Positions 7,976-16,640 are shown, counted from the stretch's first letter. The stretch: 64,000 nt of DNA from an uncultured Collinsella sp. (GCA_905210085.1 CAJLVJ010000001.1:98675-162674); one strand, 5' to 3'. Notes: generated from the sequence alone by a model not told the origin. Made by a program: numbers and translations.

Positions 7976-9372
7976 GCGTCGTCGTCCTCGGGGAGTTGGG
8001 GGAACACGGCGTTTTTGGGCATGGAAACCTTGGTGAGCGAGGTGAGCTTTTTGCTCAATGCCGTGTCCGTCTTGACCAGGTCGCTGAGCGTCACGATCTT
8101 GTAGCCGTCGGCGACAAGGCCATCGATAATCTGCGGCAGCGCCTCGAGCGTCTGCTCGGCGCACTCATCGCTATCGGTGAGCAGCACAATATTGCCCGGC
8201 GTCATCGAGTCGAGCACGGTCGATACTTGCTCGTCGGCGCCGTTGAGCAGCCAGTCACCCGAATCGATATTCCACGAAACCACGGCGGACACCAGATCCA
8301 TCGAGTCAATCCAGTTTTGCTCATCAAACGCGGCGTAGGGGGCGCGCAGCAACATCGTCTCGACGCCGGTCGCCGACTTAATCGCCTCGGTGCCCTTCGT
8401 GATCTGCTTGCGTACCGTCTCGCGATCCTCGCCCTTGAGCGAATCATCGCTGTAGCTGTTGGAGCCGATCTCGCACCCGGCATCGGCAATCGCTTTGGCA
8501 GTAGCGGGCGAGGCTTCCGCGGCATCGCCCGAAAGGAAGAACGTCGCCGTGACGCCCTTTTCCTTGAGCACCTGCAAGATCTGCTTGGTCGCGCCGCTCG
8601 GACCCTCGTCAAATGTCAGGGCCACGTACTTTTCGTTGCCCTTGGGCGCCACGCTTGCGCACTCGACTACGCAGTCGGTGGCGGGCACGACTTCGCCGCG
8701 GTCCTGCGTCTTGCCCGACTGCTCGCCGACCCATACCTCGGAGCGGCCCTGAACGCCCCAGGTTTTGACATACTCAATGGCACCCGTGCCCTCGACCTTA
8801 AGCTTTGGCTCGATAGTCGTGGCTTGGACCTCGTGCTTTTCGTACGCGTTGCGGCCGTCCTTGACCGTCACCTTCTCACCACCCGTAAGCTCGCGACTAT
8901 CCCATTTGCCTCGCTTCACGCGCTTGCCGTCGACCTTCACCGACAGCTTTTCGCCGCCATGGCGCTTGAGCACGCTGTCGTCGACGGCCAGCAGATCGCC
9001 GGCGTCGTACGTTTCGGTCAGGCTTTGATCGTCGATAAGATTCTGCAACGTAGAGCCCACGCGCACCGCGGTCTTTTGCCCGTTGAGTTCCACGTCCACG
9101 CTGCGGTTGACGTAGCCCACGACGGCAGCGATAAACAGCACGAGCGCGCAACCCACGGCGATGAGCGCATAGGGCAGGCGGGACGGTCGGCGCGGCGAGC
9201 GCCCGTTGCCGATGCGCGCGCTGCGATCGCTAAACCCACGGCTATGGTTGAGGTACATCGCGCCGGGCTTACGGCGACGTCGACGCTGACCGCTGGGCAG
9301 CTGCCCCAGGTCGCGGCGCGCCGTCGGACGCGCATCCGAGCGCCCGTTTAAGTTAGATCCGTTTTGGCGCAT
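7966..9372 (-). CDS. NodB-domain (polysaccharide deacetylase-like) protein with altered metal site
   Basis: The 468-aa protein has a basic cytoplasmic N-terminus, a single membrane anchor (about residues 69-88), a region of about 150 aa resembling G5/DUF348-type extracellular modules (VELNGQKTAVRVGSTLQNLI), and a C-terminal NodB fold (about 248-440). Active deacetylases use TFDDGP, HxxxH and LLHD. Here the first reads ALTFDEGPSG, the second GSNSYSDD (both zinc His are replaced, by Asn and Asp) and the last LLTDSD. The catalytic-base Asp is kept, but the His ligands are lost, so it may be inactive, bind another metal, or serve as a glycan-binding envelope protein. GGGGGAGGG precedes the ATG. 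A hairpin separates it from the upstream PRC gene. Confidence 0.8.
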   Translation of the reverse strand: MRQNGSNLNGRSDARPTARRDLGQLPSGQRRRRRKPGAMYLNHSRGFSDRSARIGNGRSPRRPSRLPYALIAVGCALVLFIAAVVGYVNRSVDVELNGQKTAVRVGSTLQNLIDDQSLTETYDAGDLLAVDDSVLKRHGGEKLSVKVDGKRVKRGKWDSRELTGGEKVTVKDGRNAYEKHEVQATTIEPKLKVEGTGAIEYVKTWGVQGRSEVWVGEQSGKTQDRGEVVPATDCVVECASVAPKGNEKYVALTFDEGPSGATKQILQVLKEKGVTATFFLSGDAAEASPATAKAIADAGCEIGSNSYSDDSLKGEDRETVRKQITKGTEAIKSATGVETMLLRAPYAAFDEQNWIDSMDLVSAVVSWNIDSGDWLLNGADEQVSTVLDSMTPGNIVLLTDSDECAEQTLEALPQIIDGLVADGYKIVTLSDLVKTDTALSKKLTSLTKVSMPKNAVFPQLPEDDDATE

Positions 9373-9393
9373 GTGCCCTCCCCCATAAACACA

Positions 9394-9423
9394 GCGAGCC
9401 GGAGCAACATGTCTCCGGCTCGC
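9394..9423 (-). terminator. Hairpin between PRC gene and NodB-domain gene
   Basis: Perfect 11-bp arms GCGAGCCGGAG/CTCCGGCTCGC with an 8-nt loop sit 21 bp after the PRC gene stop codon. No T-run follows, so termination may be partial. Confidence 0.5.
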
Positions 9424-9444
9424 CTCCCATCATTTGGTACGTCG

Positions 9445-10200
9445 CTATTTGCTAGCTTTTGACGAGCCCCCGCTCGCCTTTTGATATTCGTCCTTAAAGG
9501 CCTTGAACATACCGCGCGTCTTGCCGAGCTGCTTGCCCAGTGCGCGGCTGCCCTTGTCCACGGCGACCGATCCCTTGTCATCGAGCACCTTGGCGCCCTT
9601 CTTGACCTTATCGCCCACCACGACACTGGCCTCGGCAGCCTTGGCGGCCGCGCCGCCCGAATACCCGAGCGCCTTGACCTCGTCCGAGACAATCATCGCG
9701 CCGTTCTCGTAGCCGCGCAGCATCGTCGGCGGCACCTGCGTATCGCCCACCAACATGCTCGATGCGGCACCGGCGGTCACATAGAACGTCTGTACAATGC
9801 CCGAACGCGGCTTGAACTCAACGTCCGAGCAGTAGCCCACGGCATCGCCCGATTCCGTGCGCACGTCCATGCCAACCCAGATGATGCAATCGTCCAGGTT
9901 GATATCGAGACGCTTGGCCGCGGCGGCATCGTAGGTGCCCTTGACGTCGTCGACCGCGACAGCACCCTCATAGACGCCGATGGCATCGAGCGCCACAAAC
10001 CGGTCGGGGCGCTCGATCATGCCCGCGATATCGGACTGGCGGACCATAAAGCCCACCACGCGCGTGCCGCCCGGGGTAAAGACGGGAAAGTGAATCTTGC
10101 CGAGCTTCTTAGGGCTGCGCGGCGTGCCGTCCTTTTTGGTGCGCTTGTCTTCGGCAGGCTTACGATAAACCTTGACGCCGACAAAATCCCCTGCGCGCAT
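9445..10200 (-). CDS. PRC-barrel domain protein
   Basis: A 251-aa soluble protein. Two PRC-barrel-like segments are visible: LGKIHFPVFTPGGTRVVGFM (about 33-52) and WVGMDVRTESGDAVGYCSDV (about 107-126). PRC barrels bind RNA or protein partners in ribosome maturation factors and photosynthetic reaction centres, but no specific role can be assigned here. The C-terminal 60 residues are Lys/Ala/Gly-rich and probably disordered. Its ATG shares one base with the TAA of the upstream YtxH gene (overlap at 10200), so the two are translationally coupled and probably act together at the envelope. Confidence 0.7.
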   Translation of the reverse strand: MRAGDFVGVKVYRKPAEDKRTKKDGTPRSPKKLGKIHFPVFTPGGTRVVGFMVRQSDIAGMIERPDRFVALDAIGVYEGAVAVDDVKGTYDAAAAKRLDINLDDCIIWVGMDVRTESGDAVGYCSDVEFKPRSGIVQTFYVTAGAASSMLVGDTQVPPTMLRGYENGAMIVSDEVKALGYSGGAAAKAAEASVVVGDKVKKGAKVLDDKGSVAVDKGSRALGKQLGKTRGMFKAFKDEYQKASGGSSKASK

Positions 10201-10589
10201 TATGCCTCGGTTGAGGGCTCCGTGGCCTCGGTACCGGCCTCGGTGACGTTCTCGACCACGACGTCGGCAGCGGGCGTCACGTTGCCGCCCGAGATGGCGT
10301 CGTTGAGCTGCTCGCGAAGCTGGTCCATGCGCTCGCGGGCCAGGTCGACCTTGGCGCGCAGGTCATCGGTCTTGGCGTCGACCATCGGACCAAAGTCATT
10401 GACCGCGGCACGGGCCTCCTCGGCACTGTGCTCGTAGGCGTCACGCATGTTGTCCCAGGCATCGTTGGCGATATCGGCGGCCATGGCGCGGGTCTCGGCA
10501 CCCGAGCGCGGGGCCAGGGCAACGCCGATGATAGCGCCGGCGGCGGCACCAAAGAGCGCACCGGAGACAAAGCTGAAAGTCTTTCCCAT
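10200..10589 (-). CDS. YtxH-domain protein
   Basis: A protein of about 129 aa with an N-terminal hydrophobic Gly/Ala-rich helix (FVSGALFGAAAGAIIGVALA, about 6-25) followed by APRSG, the typical YtxH membrane segment. A long amphipathic, probably coiled-coil helix (about 30-105) and an acidic Thr/Glu tail follow. YtxH proteins are small general-stress or membrane-associated proteins of unknown mechanism. The start at 10589 is chosen because GGAGAGGA lies 6 nt upstream; the earlier in-frame ATGs lack spacing. Stop and start codons overlap with the PRC gene. Confidence 0.75.
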   Translation of the reverse strand: MGKTFSFVSGALFGAAAGAIIGVALAPRSGAETRAMAADIANDAWDNMRDAYEHSAEEARAAVNDFGPMVDAKTDDLRAKVDLARERMDQLREQLNDAISGGNVTPAADVVVENVTEAGTEATEPSTEA

Positions 10590-10725
10590 GATCATTCCTC
10601 TCCTGCGGGCACCTCGATGCCCACCGTTTGAATGCTGTCCATTATACCCGCAGCGCAACACTTGCCGTCGCGCTCATCTGCGTACGGTAAAAGCGCAGGT
10701 ACATGATGGTGATAAGCGAGCGAAC

Positions 10726-11559
10726 CTACTCCTGCGACATGGCAGGCATGGCCACCGTGGCGGCCGGGCTCTCGCCGGCGCCATCGACCAGCGGCAGGTT
10801 GCCCTCGTGCGCCGAGCCGGACGGAGCCGTTGCCGCACCGCCAAAGACGGCCGCGGGGGCCTCGTGGTTCTCGGCGACCGCACCCTCGGTATCGATTGGC
10901 ATCTGCGGCTCGTCGTCAAAGCTCGGGACGCCTTGGGGCTCCGCAGGCTCGGGCTCGGCAGGCGCCTCGGCAACGGGCTCAGTGTCGGCGTCGGCAAGAG
11001 CGTCGCCCTCGGGCGCGTCCTCGGCCACGTCCTCGCCGTTCGCAGCGGCAACGGCCTCGTGCGGGTCCTTGCCCTCGGCCTCGGCACGCATGCCCAGCAC
11101 CAGGTTGCGCAGGCCCGCGACCGTGCCTTCCACGTCGGGGGCCGGCTGGTCGGCGTGCAGGTACGCCCAGTCCATCATAAAGGTCGCCGAAGACAGCGCG
11201 CCAATGGCCAACGCGTCATCGGGACACGAAAGCTCAACCTCAAAGACACGCTCGTCATGCTCGCTCACGCGCGTGCGACCGCACGAGATGCTGCCGGCAA
11301 GACCGGTCTCGTTCATGAGCTCGACCGTCACGTGCTCCAGCAGGTGGCAAAGCTCGGTCTGGCCCATGCAGTCCTGGAACTCGCGACCCGAATCGCCCAG
11401 GCACAGATGCTTGGCAATCGCGGGCACCAGGTAGTACACGCGCGCCGTGGCCTCGATATCCTCCGAGGTCATGAGCGGCATGCCGGGGTTCACCAGCACG
11501 TGCGCGCAAATCTTGTCCTCGCTGACGGTGACCTTAAGGATATTGAACAGGCCTGCCAT
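10726..11559 (-). CDS. Protein with a cyanophycin-synthetase N-domain-like motif and acidic tail
   Basis: 277 aa with no full family assignment. Residues about 30-112 contain GREFQDCMGQTELCHLLEH, then VTVELMNETG and SCGRTR. This follows the pattern of the N-terminal domain of cyanophycin synthetase (GHVVEHVALELQ...FGRTR), but the Mur-ligase and ATP-grasp domains of that enzyme are absent. Residues about 160-277 are a disordered Ala/Glu/Pro/Asp-rich tail. GGGGAGAG precedes the ATG at 11559. It follows the CNNM gene by 24 bp on the same strand. A stand-alone domain could bind peptides or nucleotide-activated precursors. No function is claimed. Confidence 0.55.
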   Translation of the reverse strand: MAGLFNILKVTVSEDKICAHVLVNPGMPLMTSEDIEATARVYYLVPAIAKHLCLGDSGREFQDCMGQTELCHLLEHVTVELMNETGLAGSISCGRTRVSEHDERVFEVELSCPDDALAIGALSSATFMMDWAYLHADQPAPDVEGTVAGLRNLVLGMRAEAEGKDPHEAVAAANGEDVAEDAPEGDALADADTEPVAEAPAEPEPAEPQGVPSFDDEPQMPIDTEGAVAENHEAPAAVFGGAATAPSGSAHEGNLPLVDGAGESPAATVAMPAMSQE

Positions 11560-11583
11560 AACTCTCCCCTACTCTTCCTTGCC

Positions 11584-12957
11584 CTACTCGTCGCCATCGT
11601 GCGGATCCGCAGAGCCCGCACCCGACGCCGCCGGCTTCTCTGCCGAGGACTCGGAATCCTTCTTATCGGTTTCGGCCGGAGCGATCACGCGAATGAGCGA
11701 GATGCGCTGGCCACGCATCGACTGTACCTTGAACTTGTACCCTGCGACCTCAAATACCTCTCCGATGTCGGGCACCGAGTCGCAAAGCTCCAAAATCCAG
11801 CCAGCGATGGTCTCATAATCATCGCTTTCCTCGAGCGGCCAACCAAGCTCAATCGCGTCATCGCACGAAAAACGCCCATCGACGAGCCACTCGCGGCGCG
11901 AAAGGCGCGTGAGGTACTTGTTGTCGGGGTCGAACTCGTCCTCGATTTCGCCGACGATCTCCTCGACGATATCTTCGATGGTGATGATGCCGGCCGTGCC
12001 GCCGTACTCGTCCACGACGACCACGATCTGGTCGTGCGAGGTCTGCATCTCGGACAGCAGCGGCAGGATGTCCTTGGTGTCGGGCACAAAGGTGGCGTCG
12101 CGCAGGTAATCGGCGATGGGCTGGTCGCCCTTGCCGTCGAGCGCGGGCTGGATCAGGTCCTTGATGTGCGCGATGCCCGCGACGTTGTCGGGATCCTCGT
12201 GATACACCGGGATGCGGCTGAAACCGGTCTGGCGCATGGTGGACAACACGTCGGCGACTGTCTCGTCGTCCTCGCACATAGTGGTGTCCACGCGCGGCAC
12301 CATGACCTCGCGAGCCACGGTGTCGCCCAGGTCGAAGATCTCGTGGATCATGCGCTTTTCCTCGTCGAGCAGGTCGTCCTGCTCCGAGACCATGTACTTG
12401 ATCTCTTCCTCCGAGACGTTCTGGCGGTCGTCGGCGCTCTTGATGCGCAGGATGCGGGCCAGACCATCGGAGCAAGCGCCGGTCAGCCACACGAGCGGAC
12501 GGGCGATCTTTTGGAACACGGAGAGCGGTCCCACGACCTGCTTGGATACGCCTTCGGCGTTAGCGAGGCCGATGCGCTTGGGCACGAGTTCGCCAATCAC
12601 GATGGACACAAAGGCGACGGCGACGGTGATGATGACCGGCGCCAGGCCGCGCGCAATGGCAGAGAGCGGCGCGATGCCAAAGCTCATGAGCCACGTGGCA
12701 AGCGGGTCGGACAGGCTCGTCGAGGCGACGGCGGACGAAGCAAAGCCCACGAGCGTGATGGCAACCTGGATGGTGGCCAACAGTTGATCGGAGTCGGCGG
12801 CGAGCTGGACGGCGCGCTCGGCGCGCTTATCGCCCTCCTCGGCATCGTGCTCCAACACGGCGCGCTTAGCCGTGGTGAGAGCCATCTCGGACATGGAGAA
12901 GTAGCCGTTGATAAGCGTCAGGACGAGGGTAGTGATAAGGGAGATGGTTATGTCCAT
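11584..12957 (-). CDS. CNNM/CorC (HlyC) family membrane protein with CBS pair
   Basis: The 457-aa protein has a DUF21/CNNM membrane domain (about 1-190; it opens MDITISLITTLVLTLINGYF and holds NGYFSMSEMALTTAKR), a CBS pair (about 210-330, VMVPRVDTTMCEDD onward) and a CorC_HlyC C-terminal domain (about 345-430). Members export Mg2+ or Co2+ and bind ATP-Mg through the CBS pair. The C-terminal 25 residues are acidic and low-complexity. With the Nramp-related/MgtE-like pair 4 kb away, the region is rich in Mg homeostasis genes, though not in one operon. The family name hemolysin is historical. Confidence 0.88.
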   Translation of the reverse strand: MDITISLITTLVLTLINGYFSMSEMALTTAKRAVLEHDAEEGDKRAERAVQLAADSDQLLATIQVAITLVGFASSAVASTSLSDPLATWLMSFGIAPLSAIARGLAPVIITVAVAFVSIVIGELVPKRIGLANAEGVSKQVVGPLSVFQKIARPLVWLTGACSDGLARILRIKSADDRQNVSEEEIKYMVSEQDDLLDEEKRMIHEIFDLGDTVAREVMVPRVDTTMCEDDETVADVLSTMRQTGFSRIPVYHEDPDNVAGIAHIKDLIQPALDGKGDQPIADYLRDATFVPDTKDILPLLSEMQTSHDQIVVVVDEYGGTAGIITIEDIVEEIVGEIEDEFDPDNKYLTRLSRREWLVDGRFSCDDAIELGWPLEESDDYETIAGWILELCDSVPDIGEVFEVAGYKFKVQSMRGQRISLIRVIAPAETDKKDSESSAEKPAASGAGSADPHDGDE

Positions 12958-13064
12958 CGGGAGTTTCTCGAACCTCCAAGATTCGGGACGTTAGGGTAAA
13001 ACGTTGATGGCGGATACGGCAATTGCGCCGGTCGCCCGCGAGAGCGGGGCCGTGGGCGCGGTCG

Positions 13065-13748
13065 CTAGATTACGAAGAGGATCACCGCCATGAACTGGAA
13101 GATACTGCCGGCGAGCACCCACAAGTGGAAAACACTGTGCAGGTAGCGCACGTTTTTGGCGATGTAGAACGGCACGCCCACGGTATAGCACACGCCGCCG
13201 ACGGCAAGCAGGGCAAGTGCCACGGGGTTGAGCAGCGCCACAAGTTCGGGCAGCTTAAAGACAACGAGCCAGCCCATCAGCAGGTAGACCAGGCCGCTTA
13301 CCCAGTGCGGTTGACGCTCGCGCATAAAGCACTCGAGGGCGATGCCGATAATGGCGATGGCCCATACGGCAAAGAACAGCGCAGGGCCGCCGTCGTCTGC
13401 AAGCGTGATGAGGCAAAACGGCGTATAGCTGCCGGCTATGAGCAGGTAGATGCAGCTGTGGTCGATGATGCGAAACACGCGCTTGGCGCCCGCGGGCTGA
13501 ATCGCGTGGTAGAGCGTGGAGGCCAGATATTCAAGAATAATGCTGACACCATAGACAATCGCCGCGGCCATGTGGGCCGGACCTCCGCCGCGCAGGGCAG
13601 CGAATACGATCAGGAGCACCAGGCCCGCGATACCCAGCAGGCAGCCGACACCATGGGTGACGGAGTTCATGATCTCCTCGCCCACCGTGTAGTGTGGAAC
13701 GGCCGCGGTCTTGGGTCGCGGCTTGGAACTGTCGCTCGAATCGGACAT
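13065..13748 (-). CDS. Hemolysin III (PAQR/TrhA-type) membrane protein
   Basis: About 227 aa with seven predicted membrane helices after a short polar N-terminus. PAQR/HlyIII metal-site residues are in place: the Ser and His of the ASTLYHA motif at the end of helix 2, Asp-His in RIIDHSCIY, and the late His of HLWVLAGS in helix 7. Bacterial members affect membrane fluidity or act as hydrolase-like proteins; haemolysis is not implied. The start at 13748 is preferred because GGAGG lies 11 nt upstream and directly abuts the earlier ATG at 13766. It is monocistronic by appearance. Confidence 0.85.
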   Translation of the reverse strand: MSDSSDSSKPRPKTAAVPHYTVGEEIMNSVTHGVGCLLGIAGLVLLIVFAALRGGGPAHMAAAIVYGVSIILEYLASTLYHAIQPAGAKRVFRIIDHSCIYLLIAGSYTPFCLITLADDGGPALFFAVWAIAIIGIALECFMRERQPHWVSGLVYLLMGWLVVFKLPELVALLNPVALALLAVGGVCYTVGVPFYIAKNVRYLHSVFHLWVLAGSIFQFMAVILFVI

Positions 13749-13855
13749 GCCGGTTACATCCTCCAACGTAAAGAGTTCTCAACACTATATCAAAGCGTCT
13801 AGGTACGTGCGAAATTTGCACCGCATGTGACCCTTTGTTTACCCATTCTTTGCTT

Positions 13856-13914
13856 GTTGACGCATCAACGGCGAACGTCCATAATGCGCTTGTTTTAAAT
13901 GTTGATGTATTAAC
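13856..13914 (+). promoter_or_regulatory. Twin palindromic operators upstream of the alpha/beta hydrolase
   Basis: GTTGACGCATCAAC (13856-13869) and GTTGATGTATTAAC (13901-13914) both fit GTTGAYGYATYAAC. They are centred 45 bp apart, and the second lies 20 bp before the start codon in the promoter region. Such 14-bp dyads are typical of MarR/TetR-type repressors. No such regulator gene is adjacent. Confidence 0.5.
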
Positions 13915-13934
13915 ATCTTATAGGAAAGCTTCTC

Positions 13935-14900
13935 ATGTCTCAAAACGCACGTTCCCATCGAAAGCTTAAGATAACCGTCGTTGTTGCGTTGGCGCTCGTT
14001 GTCACGTTGCTCGGGTTTGCCGGCAACTTTTTGTTTGACTTTGCCTTGAACCCCCAAGCGCCGTACACCATGAAGATGATGCAGGATAGCAAGAACGACA
14101 AAGAAGGTGAGCAGCCGGATGCCGAGGACACCGAGGCGCGGGCATGGTTTAAAGAGAACCGCAAGAGCAGCAGCCTCACCGTAGATGACGGAACCGAGCT
14201 CGCCGCTTGGTATTTTGCTGCTTCGGAGAGCACGCACGACTACGCCGTCTGCCTGCATGGATATACCAACGAGCCCATTGGTATGGCCCGATACGCCAAA
14301 CGATTCCATGACCGCGGAATGAACGTACTCGCACCCGCCGCCCGCGCCCACGAGCGCTCCGGCGGCGACTATATCGGCATGGGCTGGCCCGAGCGCCTCG
14401 ACATCGTCGCATGGATCGAGCGAATCGTTCAGGCTGACCCCGAGGCGCGTATCCTGGTCTTTGGCGAGTCGATGGGTGCGGCAACCGCCATGAACGTCGC
14501 GGGGGAATCTCTGCCCGCAAACGTGAAATGCATTATCGAGGACTGCGGGTATACGAGTGTTTGGGACGAGTTTTCTCTGCAGCTCAAAGACGTGTTCGGC
14601 CTGCCCAGCTTTCCCTTGCTCGATGTAGCAAACTTGGTGTGCAACGTGCGCGCAGGCTACGACTTTCATAGGGCGAGCAGTGTGGAGCAACTCAAACACG
14701 CGACGGTTCCCATGCTGTTTATCCACGGCGACCAGGACACCTTTGTGCCGTACGACATGCTCGACCAAAACTACGACGCGTGCGCCAGCAAGGTCAAGCA
14801 AAAGCTCACCATCCATGGCGCCACCCACGCCAAGAGCGCGCAAGTTGACCCCGAGCTCTACTGGAACACGGTCAACAACTTCCTCGACGAGTATTTTTAG
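13935..14900 (+). CDS. Membrane-anchored alpha/beta hydrolase
   Basis: 321 aa. A basic N-terminus and one signal-anchor helix (about 12-34) put the catalytic domain outside the membrane. The alpha/beta-hydrolase core is clear: oxyanion strand CLHGYTNEP (about 104-112), nucleophile elbow GESMGA (about 178-183), acid GDQDTFVPYD (about 266-275) and His in HGATHAKS (about 295-302). It resembles the BEM46/YfhR-type serine hydrolases of unknown substrate. AGGAAAG precedes the ATG, and two related palindromes sit in the promoter, so it is probably repressor-controlled. It converges with the DUF362 gene, and both share the terminator at 15066-15104. Confidence 0.85.
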   Translation: MSQNARSHRKLKITVVVALALVVTLLGFAGNFLFDFALNPQAPYTMKMMQDSKNDKEGEQPDAEDTEARAWFKENRKSSSLTVDDGTELAAWYFAASESTHDYAVCLHGYTNEPIGMARYAKRFHDRGMNVLAPAARAHERSGGDYIGMGWPERLDIVAWIERIVQADPEARILVFGESMGAATAMNVAGESLPANVKCIIEDCGYTSVWDEFSLQLKDVFGLPSFPLLDVANLVCNVRAGYDFHRASSVEQLKHATVPMLFIHGDQDTFVPYDMLDQNYDACASKVKQKLTIHGATHAKSAQVDPELYWNTVNNFLDEYF

Positions 14901-14937
14901 GCAAAAAGCAACGTCTGGGGCTTTATCTGACCCCCTA

Positions 14938-15069
14938 TTTTCGGAAGTATGCGGCAAAATCTGGAACTGCCGACCAGGCCGCAGTTTTACCAACAATTTA
15001 TCAGGGGTTTTGTTGCCAAAAAATGTCGTGTGCTCGGCGATCTCGAAATTTGCCGCATACTTCCGAAAA
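14938..15069. repeat. Inverted-repeat cassette, 21-bp perfect arms
   Basis: Arms 14938-14958 and 15049-15069 are perfect inverted repeats containing CGGAAGTATGCGGCAAA. They bracket 90 bp of non-coding AT-richer sequence between two convergent genes. The right arm abuts the shared terminator. There is no ORF inside. It has the same architecture as the elements at 4165, 25689, 40776, 46986 and 48512, but different arm sequence. Confidence 0.6.
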
Positions 15070-15104
15070 GCCGCCCGTGGGCGCTGTGCTCACGGGCGGC
15101 TTTT
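15066..15104. terminator. Bidirectional terminator between convergent genes
   Basis: AAAAGCCGCCCGTG and CACGGGCGGCTTTT form a 14-bp perfect stem. The T-tract on one side and A-tract on the other suit termination in both directions for the hydrolase (+) and the DUF362 gene (-). Confidence 0.85.
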
Positions 15105-15151
15105 GCTAACGTTGCGCTACAAAAGCGCTTGATATGTCCAATAGACAGGTG

Positions 15152-16357
15152 CTACTTGACCTCGATAAGCTCGTACTTGCTCGTGCCCAGGCCGATCTTC
15201 TCGGCGTGCGCGATGCACGCGCGCCAGTCGGTGTCGGGATGCGTGATGCAGAAGGGATCCTTGGCCTGCTCGCCCTCCAGATGCTCGTGGTTATGCTCCA
15301 TCTTGGCCGCGCTATCGGTGAGCTCGGTGTTGGGCAGCGGCTCGGATGCCATGACGGCATCGGCGCAGGCCTGGTCGATGGCGACCGGGTCGAAGCTCGC
15401 GAACATGCCGATGTCGTTGACGATAGGCGTGTCGTTTTCGGGATGGCAATCGCAGTTGGGGCTGATATCCATGGCAAGCGAGATGTGGAAGCTCGGGCGG
15501 CCGTCGACAACGGCCTTGGTGTACTCGGCGATCTTGCAGTTGAGCACGTCGGCCGCGGCTTCATAACCGGGCTTGATGGCGTCCTGGTTGCACACGCCGA
15601 TGCAGCGGCCGCAGCCCACGCAGCGATCGTGGTCGATGGCGGCCACGCGCACCGTGCGGGTGTTGCCGTTGGCAAGCTCGCGCTCGCGGGTATCATCAAA
15701 CGAGATAGCGTTGTGCGCGCAGATCTTTTCGCAGGCACGGCAGCCAATGCAGTGCTCGGTCGCGACGTTCGGCTTGCCGGCGGCATGCTGCTCCATCTTG
15801 CCGGCACGGCTGCCGCCGCCCATGCCCAGGTTCTTCATGGCGCCGCCAAAGCCGGCCTGCTCATGGCCTTTAAAGTGGGTGAGGCTGATCACAATATCGG
15901 CGTCCATGAGTGCCTGGCCGATCTTGGCCTCGTGCACGTACTCGCCGCCCTCGACCGGGACGAGCGCCTCGTCGGTACCCTTGAGGCCGTCGGCGATGAT
16001 GATCTGGCAACCCGTGGCATACGGGGTAAAGCCGTTCTGATAAGCGGTGTCAATGTGCTCGAGCGCGTTTTTGCGGCTACCGACATAGAGCGTGTTGCAA
16101 TCGGTGAGGAAGGGCTTGCCACCCAGCTCCTTCACGACATCCGCGACGGCGCGGGCGTAGTTGGGGCGCAAAAAGCTCAGGTTGCCCAGCTCGCCAAAGT
16201 GAATCTTGATAGCGACGAACTTGTTCTCAAAGTCGATCTGCTCAATTCCGGCGTGACGGATGAGGCGCTTGAGTTTGTCGAGCTGGCTCTCGCGAGCATG
16301 CGTGCGCAGGTTGGTGAAGTACACCTTAGCGGGTGCTGCGGGTGCAGTTGCGGTCAT
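15152..16357 (-). CDS. DUF362 protein with two [4Fe-4S] ferredoxin motifs
   Basis: 401 aa, soluble. An N-terminal DUF362 half contains VAIKIHFGELGN and THFKGHEQAGFGGAMKN. Then come two CxxCxxC-type clusters: CIGCRACEKIC (about 199-209) and CVGCGRCIGVC (about 242-252), each completed by a distal Cys. DUF362 proteins are widespread in anaerobes and presumed redox proteins, but no reaction is established. GAGGGG precedes the ATG. It stands alone, convergent to the alpha/beta hydrolase and downstream of a REP-like cluster. Confidence 0.8.
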   Translation of the reverse strand: MTATAPAAPAKVYFTNLRTHARESQLDKLKRLIRHAGIEQIDFENKFVAIKIHFGELGNLSFLRPNYARAVADVVKELGGKPFLTDCNTLYVGSRKNALEHIDTAYQNGFTPYATGCQIIIADGLKGTDEALVPVEGGEYVHEAKIGQALMDADIVISLTHFKGHEQAGFGGAMKNLGMGGGSRAGKMEQHAAGKPNVATEHCIGCRACEKICAHNAISFDDTRERELANGNTRTVRVAAIDHDRCVGCGRCIGVCNQDAIKPGYEAAADVLNCKIAEYTKAVVDGRPSFHISLAMDISPNCDCHPENDTPIVNDIGMFASFDPVAIDQACADAVMASEPLPNTELTDSAAKMEHNHEHLEGEQAKDPFCITHPDTDWRACIAHAEKIGLGTSKYELIEVK

Positions 16358-16439
16358 AGATCTATCCCCTCGGTCTATATGGCGTTACAGACATAGAGGA
16401 TGGTACCAGTTAAAGCAGAGTTAATGTCAAGCGCGGCAC

Positions 16440-16640
16440 CTAGTCATTGGGGACAGACTTAAATGACTGAAACCACTCATTGGGGACGGACTTAAATGAG
16501 TGCCTCGCCACCTGGCAGCTAGGGACGTTCCTTTCCCGCCGGCAGTTGGGGACAGTCCTTGTCAGCCCGGCCGACGAGCCGGCGAATCGGCAAAGACCGT
16601 CCCCGATGACTAGTCGTTTAAGAACGTCCCCGATGACTAC
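16440..16640. repeat. Composite REP-like element, copy 1
   Basis: A cluster of GGGGAC(A/G)G(A/T)CTT modules in both orientations. The outer arm AGTCATTGGGGACAGACTT (from 16443) pairs imperfectly with the right end (to 16639), and an inner GGGGACAGTCCTTG pairs with CAAAGACCGTCCCC. Segment 16522-16622 matches 20184-20284 (copy 2) at about 91 of 101 positions in the same orientation, so the two copies flank the ABC operon between them as direct repeats. Confidence 0.75.
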
